Source: Bdellovibrionaceae bacterium UBA2466 (GTDB lineage: Bacteria; Bdellovibrionota; FAC87; UBA2466). From it: a stretch of 39,691 nt of DNA. Location of the stretch: assembly GCA_002342225.1 (NCBI GenBank), contig DDPO01000061.1:17445-57135 (forward strand), given 5' to 3'. Below are positions 33,223 to 39,691 of the stretch, piece by piece; position 1 is the first letter of the stretch; every line of letters begins with the position of its first letter. A program made the translations under genes and the position numbers. The notes beneath the pieces were generated by a model that saw only the letters and a list, made by a program, of their open reading frames with translations, had not been told where the DNA came from and did no database searches.

Positions 33223-34767
33223 CTAGGCTTTCGGAATAGTGAGATAAAAATGTGTTCCCTGATTTTCTTTACTTTCGCATCTAATATTACCATTCCAAGA
33301 GAAAATAATCTGTTGCACGATGGCTAAACCTAAACCGGTGCCCGACCCTGGGTCCTTCGTAGTGAAAAAGGGTTCAAAAATGTGACTTAAATCCCCAGCA
33401 GAGATACCGCACCCATTATCGCTCAGACAAATTTCCCAAAAATCACCCCTATCCTTGGTACTTAGTGATATCTCTGACTTAATCCCTATTTTTTCTTTCG
33501 CTTTTGCTCTGATGGCATGGATTGAGTTGATAAAAAGATTTAATAATATCTGTTCCAGTTGATTCTTGTTGGCTTTGAGTCTGACCGATTTGCCGATATC
33601 GAACCGAGTTTCAATGTTTTCTTTTTGAAATGAATTGCTTAAAAGCCGAGTAACATCTTCGAGCGCTTCATTGAGCAACACATCAGAAACCGTTTCTAAG
33701 TTGTCTTTCCTTGAGATATTCAGAAGCGAGTAAATAAGCTTCGAAATTCTATCGATCTGATTAATAATAATTTCCATGTTGGAGCGAACACTTTTTTGAT
33801 TCTCGGGATAAAGTGATAGATATTCTGCTCGCCCACGAATAACTCCCAACGGAGTGCCTATTTCATGGGCTAAACCTGTCGCCAAGAACCCAACTGAGGA
33901 TAAACGTTCTTGCTGCGCTAACTGTCTTTGAAGTATTCTTTGCTCGCTTTCATCACGCACAGTGAGGAGTTGAGCCTTTTTGCCTCGATAATTGAATGGC
34001 TTCGAGGAGAGTTTTAAAAAGGCCTTAGTTCCATCTGCTCGGGTAAGAATCGCCTCGGAGTGAGTTTCTTTGTTAGACTCGAAGCTTGATTTCAACATCG
34101 GGTAGATGTCAGCAGAAAACAAGTCTAGTAATTGAGAATTAACGAGTTGATCCCTTGGAATTTTGAAGATGTTTCCGGCTGCTTGATTTGCATCGAGAAT
34201 CAGCCCATCGGTATGAACGATAGTTCCCTCAAAGGAGGCATTAAATAACTGTCGAAAATTCTCTTCACTTTCAAAAATAGCTTTAAGATTAGTTTCTAGT
34301 TCCTCAGCGTGGCGCTTAAGGTCTTCTTCAGCCTGCTTCTGTTTTGTAATATCGAACCGAATTGCTACATAGCCGTTCGAGAGTGAATTTCGATCGGAAG
34401 ATGAATCAGCCATCCGAAATGGGACAATTGTAGTTTCTACCCAATAAAAGGTGCCATCTTTAGCTCTGTTTTTGATCTCGCCATTCCAAACCCTTCCATC
34501 ACTTATGGTATGCCACATTTCCTTGAAAAACTCTTTGGGGTGATATTGCGAGTTTATGATGTTATGGGTTTTTCCTATCAGCTCTTCCCTAGAGTACTTA
34601 GAAATCTGGCAAAATTTATCATTAACAAAACTAATGACCCCTTTGTGGTCAGTGATGGCAACAATAGCGGCCTGGTCTAGAGCGAGTTTAAGCTGACTAA
34701 GTCCAGCCTTTTCAAGCTCCAAATGTAAAGAGGGTGTAAAAGGGGCTGGGGAAGTTTTCTGGTCCAT
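33223..34767 (-). CDS. PAS-domain sensor histidine kinase
   Basis: A 514-residue soluble kinase (no membrane segment seen). PAS1 about 25-145 with a PAC-like tail, PAS2 about 165-280, a dimerisation/phosphoacceptor helix with SVGFLATGLAHEIGTPLG (His301), and an ATPase domain with NQLEQILLNLFINSIHAI (N box), DNGCGIS (G1) and FEPFFTTKDPGSGTGLGLAIV (F and G2). The HEIGTPL box is like that of NtrB/ZraS-type kinases that pair with sigma-54 activators. It phosphorylates a response regulator, but none is encoded nearby, so it is an orphan. It is transcribed from a probably leaderless promoter at 34776-34804 and coupled to the downstream AAA_28 ATPase. Confidence 0.92.
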   Translation of the reverse strand: MDQKTSPAPFTPSLHLELEKAGLSQLKLALDQAAIVAITDHKGVISFVNDKFCQISKYSREELIGKTHNIINSQYHPKEFFKEMWHTISDGRVWNGEIKNRAKDGTFYWVETTIVPFRMADSSSDRNSLSNGYVAIRFDITKQKQAEEDLKRHAEELETNLKAIFESEENFRQLFNASFEGTIVHTDGLILDANQAAGNIFKIPRDQLVNSQLLDLFSADIYPMLKSSFESNKETHSEAILTRADGTKAFLKLSSKPFNYRGKKAQLLTVRDESEQRILQRQLAQQERLSSVGFLATGLAHEIGTPLGVIRGRAEYLSLYPENQKSVRSNMEIIINQIDRISKLIYSLLNISRKDNLETVSDVLLNEALEDVTRLLSNSFQKENIETRFDIGKSVRLKANKNQLEQILLNLFINSIHAIRAKAKEKIGIKSEISLSTKDRGDFWEICLSDNGCGISAGDLSHIFEPFFTTKDPGSGTGLGLAIVQQIIFSWNGNIRCESKENQGTHFYLTIPKA

Positions 34768-34775
34768 AGGCCAGT

Positions 34776-34804
34776 CTTATAATAACTGCCTCAAAGAAAA
34801 GCAA
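34776..34804 (-). promoter_or_regulatory. Sigma-70 promoter abutting the histidine kinase start
   Basis: TTGCTT (34804-34799), 17 nt, TATAAG (34781-34776) on the minus strand; the ATG follows 8 nt later at 34767. A start 7-8 nt after the -10 would leave at most a base or two of leader, and no ribosome site is present, so the mRNA is probably leaderless. The -35 hexamer equals that of the fliD promoter. Confidence 0.5.
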
Positions 34805-34815
34805 TCTACTCGACC

Positions 34816-35283
34816 TTACTCCCAATCATAGTCGTCGATGTCTGAGTAAGACTCGATGGGTTCTTTGCGTTTTGGATTGGGTGGATTGACTGACCCTAGG
34901 AAAATACCGACTGGACTTCCATGTACCGTGACCTGCTGTCTGTTCACTATATTGGCTTTGGGAACTGCAACTCTCAATACACCACTTTGATAGTATGCAT
35001 GAATAGAATCGGAACTGAGAAACACAGGAAAGGAAAATTCTCTAAAAAAATTGTGGTGGTGGCATTGCAGGACTTTGGTCTCTTCTTTTCCAATTGCAGT
35101 GGGGTGCGGTCTCAATGCAGAAATAAAGAGGGTTTTGCCCGAAACCGATAGGTTTAACTGCTCTAACTTCAAGTTGGGAAGATCAAAACTTAAAAATGTA
35201 TGGGTTTTAGTTTCTTCGATGTCGCAAATAGGATCGTTGGTTAAGAGTGAAAGTTTTTCTTTGATTCGTGAAAGTGCAATCAT
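34816..35283 (-). CDS. Hsp20/alpha-crystallin family protein
   Basis: A 155-residue small heat-shock protein-like chaperone. The start is the ATG at 35283 with AGGAG 5 nt upstream; a longer frame to 35322 is rejected. The alpha-crystallin domain spans about residues 18-110: IEETKTHTFLSFDLPNLKLEQLNLSVSG, FFREFSFPVFL, and the closing A-x-x-x-x-GVL motif as AYYQSGVLRVAVPK. Such proteins bind unfolding proteins without ATP. The C-terminus (NPPNPKRKEPIESYSD...) is acidic and lacks an obvious I-x-I motif, which may limit oligomerisation. It follows dgkA by 48 nt on the same strand. Confidence 0.8.
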   Translation of the reverse strand: MIALSRIKEKLSLLTNDPICDIEETKTHTFLSFDLPNLKLEQLNLSVSGKTLFISALRPHPTAIGKEETKVLQCHHHNFFREFSFPVFLSSDSIHAYYQSGVLRVAVPKANIVNRQQVTVHGSPVGIFLGSVNPPNPKRKEPIESYSDIDDYDWE

Positions 35284-35331
35284 AAAGTCTCCTAAAGACA
35301 TTGACTGCAATCCATATTCCAAAAAATGGGC

Positions 35332-35697
35332 TCAGATCGAAAAATGGGAAAATAGAAAGAAAATAAAAATTAGGACAGAAACAATACTGCCGCAGAGGAC
35401 AGCGCCAGCTGCACAATCTTTAACTACTTTGATGGTTGAGTTGGTGTCGGGCGAAATAAGGTCGCACAAAGATTCTACTGCAGTGTTCATTAGCTCTAAG
35501 GCCATCACTAATGCTACACAAAAGCTGAAAAGTGCGGCCCATAGCGGTCCGGGTCTTAATAAAAGAGCCAACAAGAAAAGTGAGATTGAAATCAGAGTGT
35601 GGGTTCGAAAGCTTTTCTCATTTTTAAAAGCAAATTGGATTCCATCTATGGCAAAGAGTAACCGACTTCTGAATGCATTATTTTTTTGAGGTCTCAT
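35332..35697 (-). CDS. dgkA: Diacylglycerol kinase (DgkA type)
   Basis: A 121-residue trimeric inner-membrane kinase phosphorylating diacylglycerol (or undecaprenol in some lineages) with ATP. Motifs: FKNEKSFRTH (the NE-x-x-FR-x-E/H active-site region), the helix SISLFLLALLL, ELMNTAVESLCDLISPD (E-x-x-NTA-x-E, catalytic), VKDCAAGAVL, and a final membrane helix. Length and three membrane helices match DgkA. It has no ribosome site, and a poor sigma-70-like element lies upstream. It recycles lipids produced during envelope oligosaccharide or lipoteichoic-type transfer; here the specific acceptor is unknown. Confidence 0.9.
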   Translation of the reverse strand: MRPQKNNAFRSRLLFAIDGIQFAFKNEKSFRTHTLISISLFLLALLLRPGPLWAALFSFCVALVMALELMNTAVESLCDLISPDTNSTIKVVKDCAAGAVLCGSIVSVLIFIFFLFSHFSI

Positions 35698-35748
35698 ATT
35701 GCAGGGCAGGTTAAAATAACACGTTCAGCAATTCAAGAATAAGTCATA

Positions 35749-36228
35749 TCAAAGCCCTGCTTGGACAAGTGATTCGATGATTCTTTGAACTAGGAGTGAG
35801 CTTAATTCCTGCTGCCCTTCCAACCATAAAGACCTTGGAAAATCGAACTTCTTGAGGATTCCAATCAGCGAAATCAGTAAGTCGGTTTCAGTAACAATCC
35901 CCCAATTGTTTTTACCGCTTTTTGAAAGAAGGGCCGATGTTCCATATTTTTGCATCCATTCGCTAACTTCCAACAAAGTTGTCTTTTCAGTGATAAAGGG
36001 CAAGTGAGTTCGTACGAGATAATGAACGGGAGATTGTTCAAATTCAATTCGACTTAAAAAATTCCCTCGGAACCAGCGAAAAAAAACATCTCGATCGCTG
36101 ACCAATCCAATTGGGTCGTTGTTTTCGGTAACGATCAAATGATGAATATGGTTCTTTGACATGAGTTCCAAAGCCTCGCCACAGGATGCATTCTTATCAA
36201 TGGTAACTATCGGACCCAACTTTTTCAT
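35749..36228 (-). CDS. Tandem CBS-domain protein (second of a pair)
   Basis: A 159-residue protein of two CBS domains (about 5-55 and 70-125): NHIHHLIVTENNDPIGLVSDRDVF and YGTSALLSKSGKNNWGIVTETDLL carry the conserved CBS hydrophobic/G-x-V/T-x-x-D pattern. CBS pairs bind adenosine nucleotides to sense energy state. Its ATG directly abuts the TGA of the first CBS gene (TGAATG), so translation is coupled. It is more diverged than the first protein and has an extra C-terminal helix (residues 130-159). Confidence 0.85.
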   Translation of the reverse strand: MKKLGPIVTIDKNASCGEALELMSKNHIHHLIVTENNDPIGLVSDRDVFFRWFRGNFLSRIEFEQSPVHYLVRTHLPFITEKTTLLEVSEWMQKYGTSALLSKSGKNNWGIVTETDLLISLIGILKKFDFPRSLWLEGQQELSSLLVQRIIESLVQAGL

Positions 36229-36666
36229 TCAAGCAGCTTTATGAGCTAAGTGGCCCTTATGAGATAACACAGCTTGACTTAGGTCGTTAAATTCGTCAGA
36301 CAACAATCCAACGATATCACCGAAAGAGATGATTCCAACGACTTTGCCTGCAGCGTTCACGACTGGCATTCTTCGGATCTTTGATTTCTTCATCTTTGCA
36401 ATAACTTCGTAGACCCCATCTTTGATGCTGGCGGTGACGGCTGGCTTCGACATGATTTCAGAAACAGTAGTGTTATTGATATCTTTACCGTTAGCTAGGG
36501 CTTTAACAGCAAGATCTCTATCAGTGATCATGCCTTCGGGTTTTCCATTTCTCTGAACGATAACAGTTCCTACATTGTTAGCTTTCATCAACCTAGCGCT
36601 CTCCTTGAGTGTGGTGCTTGGAGGGCAAGAGATAACTTTCGCCTCCATGTATTGTGATATGGCCAT
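36229..36666 (-). CDS. Tandem CBS-domain protein (first of a pair)
   Basis: A 145-residue CBS-pair protein; the ATG at 36666 has AAGGA 8 nt upstream. CBS1 is about residues 8-60 (NNVGTVIVQRNGKPEGMITDRDLA) and CBS2 about 72-125 (IRRMPVVNAAGKVVGIISFGDIV). It has no other domain, so it is a stand-alone nucleotide-sensing regulator, like CBS-only proteins that act on partners. It begins 13 nt after the SIMPL gene and is followed without a gap by a second CBS-pair gene; the three probably form one operon. Confidence 0.9.
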   Translation of the reverse strand: MAISQYMEAKVISCPPSTTLKESARLMKANNVGTVIVQRNGKPEGMITDRDLAVKALANGKDINNTTVSEIMSKPAVTASIKDGVYEVIAKMKKSKIRRMPVVNAAGKVVGIISFGDIVGLLSDEFNDLSQAVLSHKGHLAHKAA

Positions 36667-36679
36667 ATGTTTTTCCTTT

Positions 36680-37444
36680 CTAGTTGTAACATCTGGGAGC
36701 TGAATCAAACTCCCACGTGAAACTCCAAGCTGCGGTCACTGTTATTTCTTCCGGAATCACAGGTGTCGAAGATTCAGAGATTGAGGCTGACTTCGTACCG
36801 TATCTAACCCAGGAATCAAACGTTGGAACCGCAACGCTCATAAGCTTTAGGGACCTGAAGTCGCAACTGTCATTGAAATTTTGAAGCTGATTTTTTGCAT
36901 CCATCAACGCCGATTGTTGGGCCAATTTTCGAGTTTTGTTCAGATTGTCTTCCGTTAAACTAAATTGGGGGCTTGAAATTTGAACATAGGTCTGTTCCTT
37001 TTTATCAATATTCACCGCTTCGGTAGAACCAAGAAAAGTTGTCAATTCTTCTTGAAGCTTAGGAAGTTTAGAGAAGTCATGAAGTGTGAGTCGAATTGTA
37101 TTCCAAGTCTTCCAACGGTTTTCGCAGATAATTTTCGATCGATCATTTTCTGTGGGGACATACTCAGTACTTCGAATAAACCCACCCGGCGAAGTTGTTA
37201 TTTTATCATTTGGGGCTAATTTGTATTGTTGGGTTAGTTCAATAATCTGATTTGCTAGGGTTGAGTTTTGAGATTGGGCCGCTTTTGTTGTTTCATAGCA
37301 GATTGAAGTAACTATAATATCAAATCTATACTCGTCGGGAGCGTGGCTTGCCTCCCCATTGCCAGTGATTGAAATGGTTCCGCCAAAACTTAAAAGCGAC
37401 CAGCTCATCAAAAAAAGTAAAAAGTGTAGTCGAAGGTTTGCCAT
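36680..37444 (-). CDS. SIMPL-domain (DUF541) exported protein
   Basis: A 254-residue protein with an N-terminal signal peptide (hydrophobic 4-20, cleavage near FGG) and the SIMPL/DUF541 opening ISITGNGEASHAPDEYRFDIIVTS. The LA(Q/N)QIIEL helix and the later RKLAQQSALMDAKNQLQNF helix match the family. DUF541 proteins, named for the interaction of one member with IRAK-like kinase, are periplasmic or secreted in bacteria, and their function is not established. The ATG has GAGG 7 nt upstream. A near-perfect sigma-54-like site lies 50 nt upstream, at 37493-37508, so it may head a sigma-54-controlled SIMPL-CBS-CBS operon. Confidence 0.82.
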   Translation of the reverse strand: MANLRLHFLLFLMSWSLLSFGGTISITGNGEASHAPDEYRFDIIVTSICYETTKAAQSQNSTLANQIIELTQQYKLAPNDKITTSPGGFIRSTEYVPTENDRSKIICENRWKTWNTIRLTLHDFSKLPKLQEELTTFLGSTEAVNIDKKEQTYVQISSPQFSLTEDNLNKTRKLAQQSALMDAKNQLQNFNDSCDFRSLKLMSVAVPTFDSWVRYGTKSASISESSTPVIPEEITVTAAWSFTWEFDSAPRCYN

Positions 37445-37492
37445 AAAAAGCCCTCAAAAAAAACGAAACTGAAATACGACAGAGAAACGGTC

Positions 37493-37508
37493 TGCAATCA
37501 CAGTGCCA
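37493..37508 (-). promoter_or_regulatory. Sigma-54-like promoter for the SIMPL-CBS-CBS operon
   Basis: On the minus strand TGGCACTGTGATTGCA (37508-37493) matches the -24/-12 consensus TGGCACG-N4-TTGCW at all but one of its specified bases and has exact spacing. The -12 GC is 50 nt before the ATG at 37444, as in the other two sites. It is the best match of the three. Confidence 0.65.
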
Positions 37509-37592
37509 TTTTAAATTGTTAGTTTTCGAAGATGGTCAAGGCATTCACAATGCAATCCCACGGAGTCGGCATTGGAATTGAGAGGTCTATTT

Positions 37593-39263
37593 ATGAAAAA
37601 TGAAGCACTATTGCTGTTTTTAATTGCACCGCTGTCTTTATTTGCAGCAAATATTCCCAATCAGGGCTTGTCTCCAAGGGAACAGGTCCAATTGCAAAAG
37701 AGAATTCATAATTTTTACAATGGAAGTTTCTGTTCAGAGAAAATGTTTTATCGGCCTCAGAAATTTTCTGCTCTGAGTGGAGAAGCGCTACAGGTCCATG
37801 AAGATTTGAAATCAGCTAAGCAGAGCCCTCCCAGAAGCTCATTAGAGTTTCTTGCTCAGAAAAAAACAGATCAACAGTTTCTTCAAAACCAGTGCATGTG
37901 GTTAAAAAAAAGATTTCCGCAACTACACTGCGATAGTCCAGAAGTTACTAACACTTGGGAATCCATTTCCCCAATGGAGCGAATTGAGAGCCTTACAGAG
38001 AGCTGGCTTGATGTCCCGCAAACGTCAATTGAAGCAATACCCGTCAGTGGAAAGACGCAGTTAAATCTCTGGTCAGATGATTATTGGAAACTCAAGTGGG
38101 GGGGCATTTCTTATAGGTATGGGGAAGGGAGATTTTTGGGCACTTATACAGAGGCCATAAAAGCCTATTTTCAACCTGCCTCATGGCTCAAAGTGCTCGA
38201 AGATATGAGTTTCAATACCGTGGAACGGGAAATTGAAAAGTGGTCACCGGCTGAAAAATATGATCTAGCAACCAATGACTTGCGATTTTCCCTTACTAAT
38301 GAGCAAAAACAAGAAGGCGCCGCTTATTTAGATCAGGACGGTGATATCGAGGGGTGGATGGGACTCTGTCATGGATGGGCCGCAGCTGCTCTCATGGCAC
38401 CAAAATCCACCAAGACTATATCCTTAAAGGGCCCCTCGGACACAAATATCAAATGGTTTCCTCATGATATACGTGCTGTTACCACCTTGGCTTGGGCCAA
38501 TGGAAATTACCCCTCTAACTTTGTAGGTCTTAGATGTGATTCCAAAAAGGCAAGCACTCTGTCTAATGGACGCATAAAAGACTCTGAATGCTTCGACAAT
38601 AACCCCGGAACTTTTCATTTGGCCCTTGCAAACTTGGTTGGAATTGCTGGCGCCTCCTTCATTATGGATGCTGCTTTCGACTATCAAGTGTGGAATCAGC
38701 CGATAGTTTCGTACGAATTCAGTTACTTTAATCCCTTAAATCCAGAACAAATCGAAAAGCGTTGGGAAAAAGTTGCAGTTGATTATGATGAAAAATTTAA
38801 ATCCAGAGATCCCTTTCAAAAACCACTCACTCGGGGGAGAAAAGTCGGGAGATTAAGCTCGTATAACGATAGTAAGATAAAAAAAATTGTCGGTGTGGTT
38901 ACAACTTTGACTTATCTCGGAGAGGTCTACCCCCTTCATGGAGACCGATTTAGCGGAGAGAGCTTGATTAGGGTTAGCTATACTTATGATTTAGAGTTGG
39001 AACAGCAGGGGGATAGATATGAGATCGCTGGTGGTGAATGGCACACGAATGCGCACCCAGATTTTTTGTGGGTTCCTCAGAAGGGGGCTGTAGCAAAGAC
39101 CTATTTTGATCTGCCCGATTTGTATTTCAATGGTCATGAAGACCCGTCTGATAAATTAACTGAAGTTGCCGAAGAAGCGAGTAGGCAGGGATATCCCCTC
39201 TGTGAGGTGGTCTCAACGTTACTCAGGGAGTCCTCGGGCGAAGTTCAATACTCCTGTCGCTGA
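37593..39263 (+). CDS. Secreted transglutaminase-elicitor-like protein
   Basis: A 556-residue exported protein; the ATG at 37593 has GAGG 7 nt upstream and opens a signal peptide (ALLLFLIAPLSLFAA). The core resembles the transglutaminase elicitor family (PF16683, Phytophthora GP42 type): WMGLCHGWAAAALM with candidate catalytic Cys259 and His260, NNPGTFHLALANLVG with His342, then WNQPIVSYEFSYFNP. These correspond to the GxCHxWA, TFH and VWNQP family elements; recall only, not a search. In that family a Cys protease-like fold catalyses Gln-Lys crosslinking. It is flanked downstream by a Gln-Tyr-Pro-repeat lipoprotein. The first 200 residues are not recognised. Confidence 0.65.
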   Translation: MKNEALLLFLIAPLSLFAANIPNQGLSPREQVQLQKRIHNFYNGSFCSEKMFYRPQKFSALSGEALQVHEDLKSAKQSPPRSSLEFLAQKKTDQQFLQNQCMWLKKRFPQLHCDSPEVTNTWESISPMERIESLTESWLDVPQTSIEAIPVSGKTQLNLWSDDYWKLKWGGISYRYGEGRFLGTYTEAIKAYFQPASWLKVLEDMSFNTVEREIEKWSPAEKYDLATNDLRFSLTNEQKQEGAAYLDQDGDIEGWMGLCHGWAAAALMAPKSTKTISLKGPSDTNIKWFPHDIRAVTTLAWANGNYPSNFVGLRCDSKKASTLSNGRIKDSECFDNNPGTFHLALANLVGIAGASFIMDAAFDYQVWNQPIVSYEFSYFNPLNPEQIEKRWEKVAVDYDEKFKSRDPFQKPLTRGRKVGRLSSYNDSKIKKIVGVVTTLTYLGEVYPLHGDRFSGESLIRVSYTYDLELEQQGDRYEIAGGEWHTNAHPDFLWVPQKGAVAKTYFDLPDLYFNGHEDPSDKLTEVAEEASRQGYPLCEVVSTLLRESSGEVQYSCR

Positions 39264-39360
39264 TTGCATTGTGATGAATCGGTGACAAAAATTGTCTCGC
39301 TTAAGAAGTCATTGACAGAGGAAAACCTAGGGGATTTCAGAAATAGGCTCCATTACTATT

Positions 39361-39376
39361 TGGCTTGGGTATTGCT
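39361..39376 (+). promoter_or_regulatory. Sigma-54-like promoter for the QYP-repeat lipoprotein
   Basis: TGGCTTGGGTATTGCT has TGGC and TTGC with exact 7-nt spacing; the -12 GC is 54 nt before the ATG at 39429. The leader then forms a hairpin (CCCC at 39390-39393 with GGGG at 39408-39411, ATG with CAT next, one bulged G). A nearby TTGACA at 39313 has no partner -10 and is not used. Confidence 0.5.
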
Positions 39377-39428
39377 TAGTCTGGCTATGCCCCGATGTAT
39401 TTTGCATGGGGAGAGTCTAGGACGGTTT

Positions 39429-39691
39429 ATGAAAAAGTTTTTTGCGGTATCGTTGGTGGTCGTGAGTTTCCTTTTGAGCTCGTGCGGTGGTAATAACAAC
39501 AGTGAGTGCCCACAAGGCGTCAATACATCGAATCCGAATTGTCCGAATTATAATCCCAATTATTACAACAACCCTAGTCAGTACCCTACGAATCAGTATC
39601 CTAATTATCAATATCCGAATCAGCAAAACCCTCAGTATCCTCAATCCCCGCAGTATCCGCAGTACCCACAGTATCCTCAGTATCCTCAGTA
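39429..39691 (+). CDS. QYP-repeat lipoprotein, 3' end beyond window
   Basis: The frame starts at the ATG at 39429 with AGGA 6 nt upstream and has no stop before the window ends (87 codons visible). Residues 1-19 form a lipoprotein signal peptide with lipobox LSSC (Cys19), then a Gly/Asn/Ser spacer, two further Cys, and a low-complexity tail of NPNYYNNP and then tandem Gln-Tyr-Pro units. The visible mature part has no Lys. It is probably surface-tethered. Gln-X-Pro is a recognised transglutaminase target context, and the upstream gene encodes a transglutaminase-like protein, so it is a candidate substrate. The rest of the protein is not visible. Confidence 0.75.
   Translation, partial: MKKFFAVSLVVVSFLLSSCGGNNNSECPQGVNTSNPNCPNYNPNYYNNPSQYPTNQYPNYQYPNQQNPQYPQSPQYPQYPQYPQYPQ
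39579..39691 (+). repeat. 9-nt tandem repeat encoding Gln-Tyr-Pro
   Basis: CAGTAYCCN units recur in frame from 39579, with interruptions at first (ACGAAT, AATTAT) and near-perfect tandem CAGTATCCT units from about 39636 onward to the window edge. Third-position variation (CCT/CCG/CCA) shows it is a protein-level repeat and not a recent DNA slippage tract only. Copy number could vary between strains. Confidence 0.85.

Noticed and set aside
35051..35689. Long plus-strand frame across hsp20 and dgkA
   Set aside because: It is antisense to two recognised genes with ribosome sites and conserved motifs, and its own sequence has no recognisable features.
39313..39318. TTGACA as a -35 element
   Set aside because: No -10 hexamer lies 16-18 nt downstream.
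39417..39644. Minus-strand frame of Ile/Arg/Leu-rich residues
   Set aside because: It is the antisense of the Gln-Tyr-Pro repeat lipoprotein; its low complexity follows from the repeat.

Overview
The window comes from the chromosome of a flagellated, diderm bacterium of moderate G+C content. It carries flagellin and filament chaperones, meso-diaminopimelate-type peptidoglycan genes, several outer-membrane beta-barrels ending in an aromatic residue, and lipoproteins. The short flagellin, the VWA-like lipoprotein, the TPR and SIMPL envelope proteins and the transglutaminase-elicitor-like protein together suggest Bdellovibrionota or a nearby former deltaproteobacterial lineage. That assignment is inference; no rRNA gene or other decisive marker is present.

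Layout. 1-3290 (+): end of an outer-membrane porin-like gene, a secreted TPR protein, and a VWA-like lipoprotein behind a sigma-54-like site. 3294-8992 (-): a flagellar filament block (fliC, a small protein in the flaG position, fliD, fliS, a FliT-like gene), then a TPR gene translationally coupled to an unrecognised helical protein. fliC has a textbook sigma-28 promoter. 9024-18959 (+): the first part of a division/cell-wall (dcw) cluster, rsmH-ftsL-ftsI-murE-murF-mraY-murD. An inverted pair (mscL and a DUF481 outer-membrane protein) sits between murE and murF. No mraZ precedes rsmH, and no ftsW or murG follows murD. 18971-22154: an acyl-CoA synthetase (-), then two T2SS-F/Tad-like membrane genes (+). 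22260-29849 (+): glyS, ppdK and smc, closely packed.

29862-37444 is mostly minus strand: trmB and tdk (overlapping), an isoprenylcysteine-methyltransferase-like membrane enzyme (+), a small beta-barrel, an AAA ATPase coupled to a PAS histidine kinase, an Hsp20 protein with dgkA, and a SIMPL-CBS-CBS operon. 37593-39691 (+): a secreted protein resembling transglutaminase elicitors, followed by a lipoprotein built of Gln-Tyr-Pro repeats that runs off the window.

Three regulatory themes stand out. (1) Three sites with exact sigma-54 geometry (TGGC-N7-TTGC) lie 50-60 nt upstream of exported-protein genes. (2) Near-consensus sigma-70 promoters abut the start codons of murF, the methyltransferase and the histidine kinase, which suggests leaderless mRNAs. 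(3) fliC has a sigma-28 promoter plus hairpins in its 5' leader and 3' end. The most speculative but most interesting pairing is the transglutaminase-like protein beside a Gln-X-Pro-repeat lipoprotein, a possible enzyme-substrate pair at the cell surface. No stretch longer than 300 bases lacks a gene.
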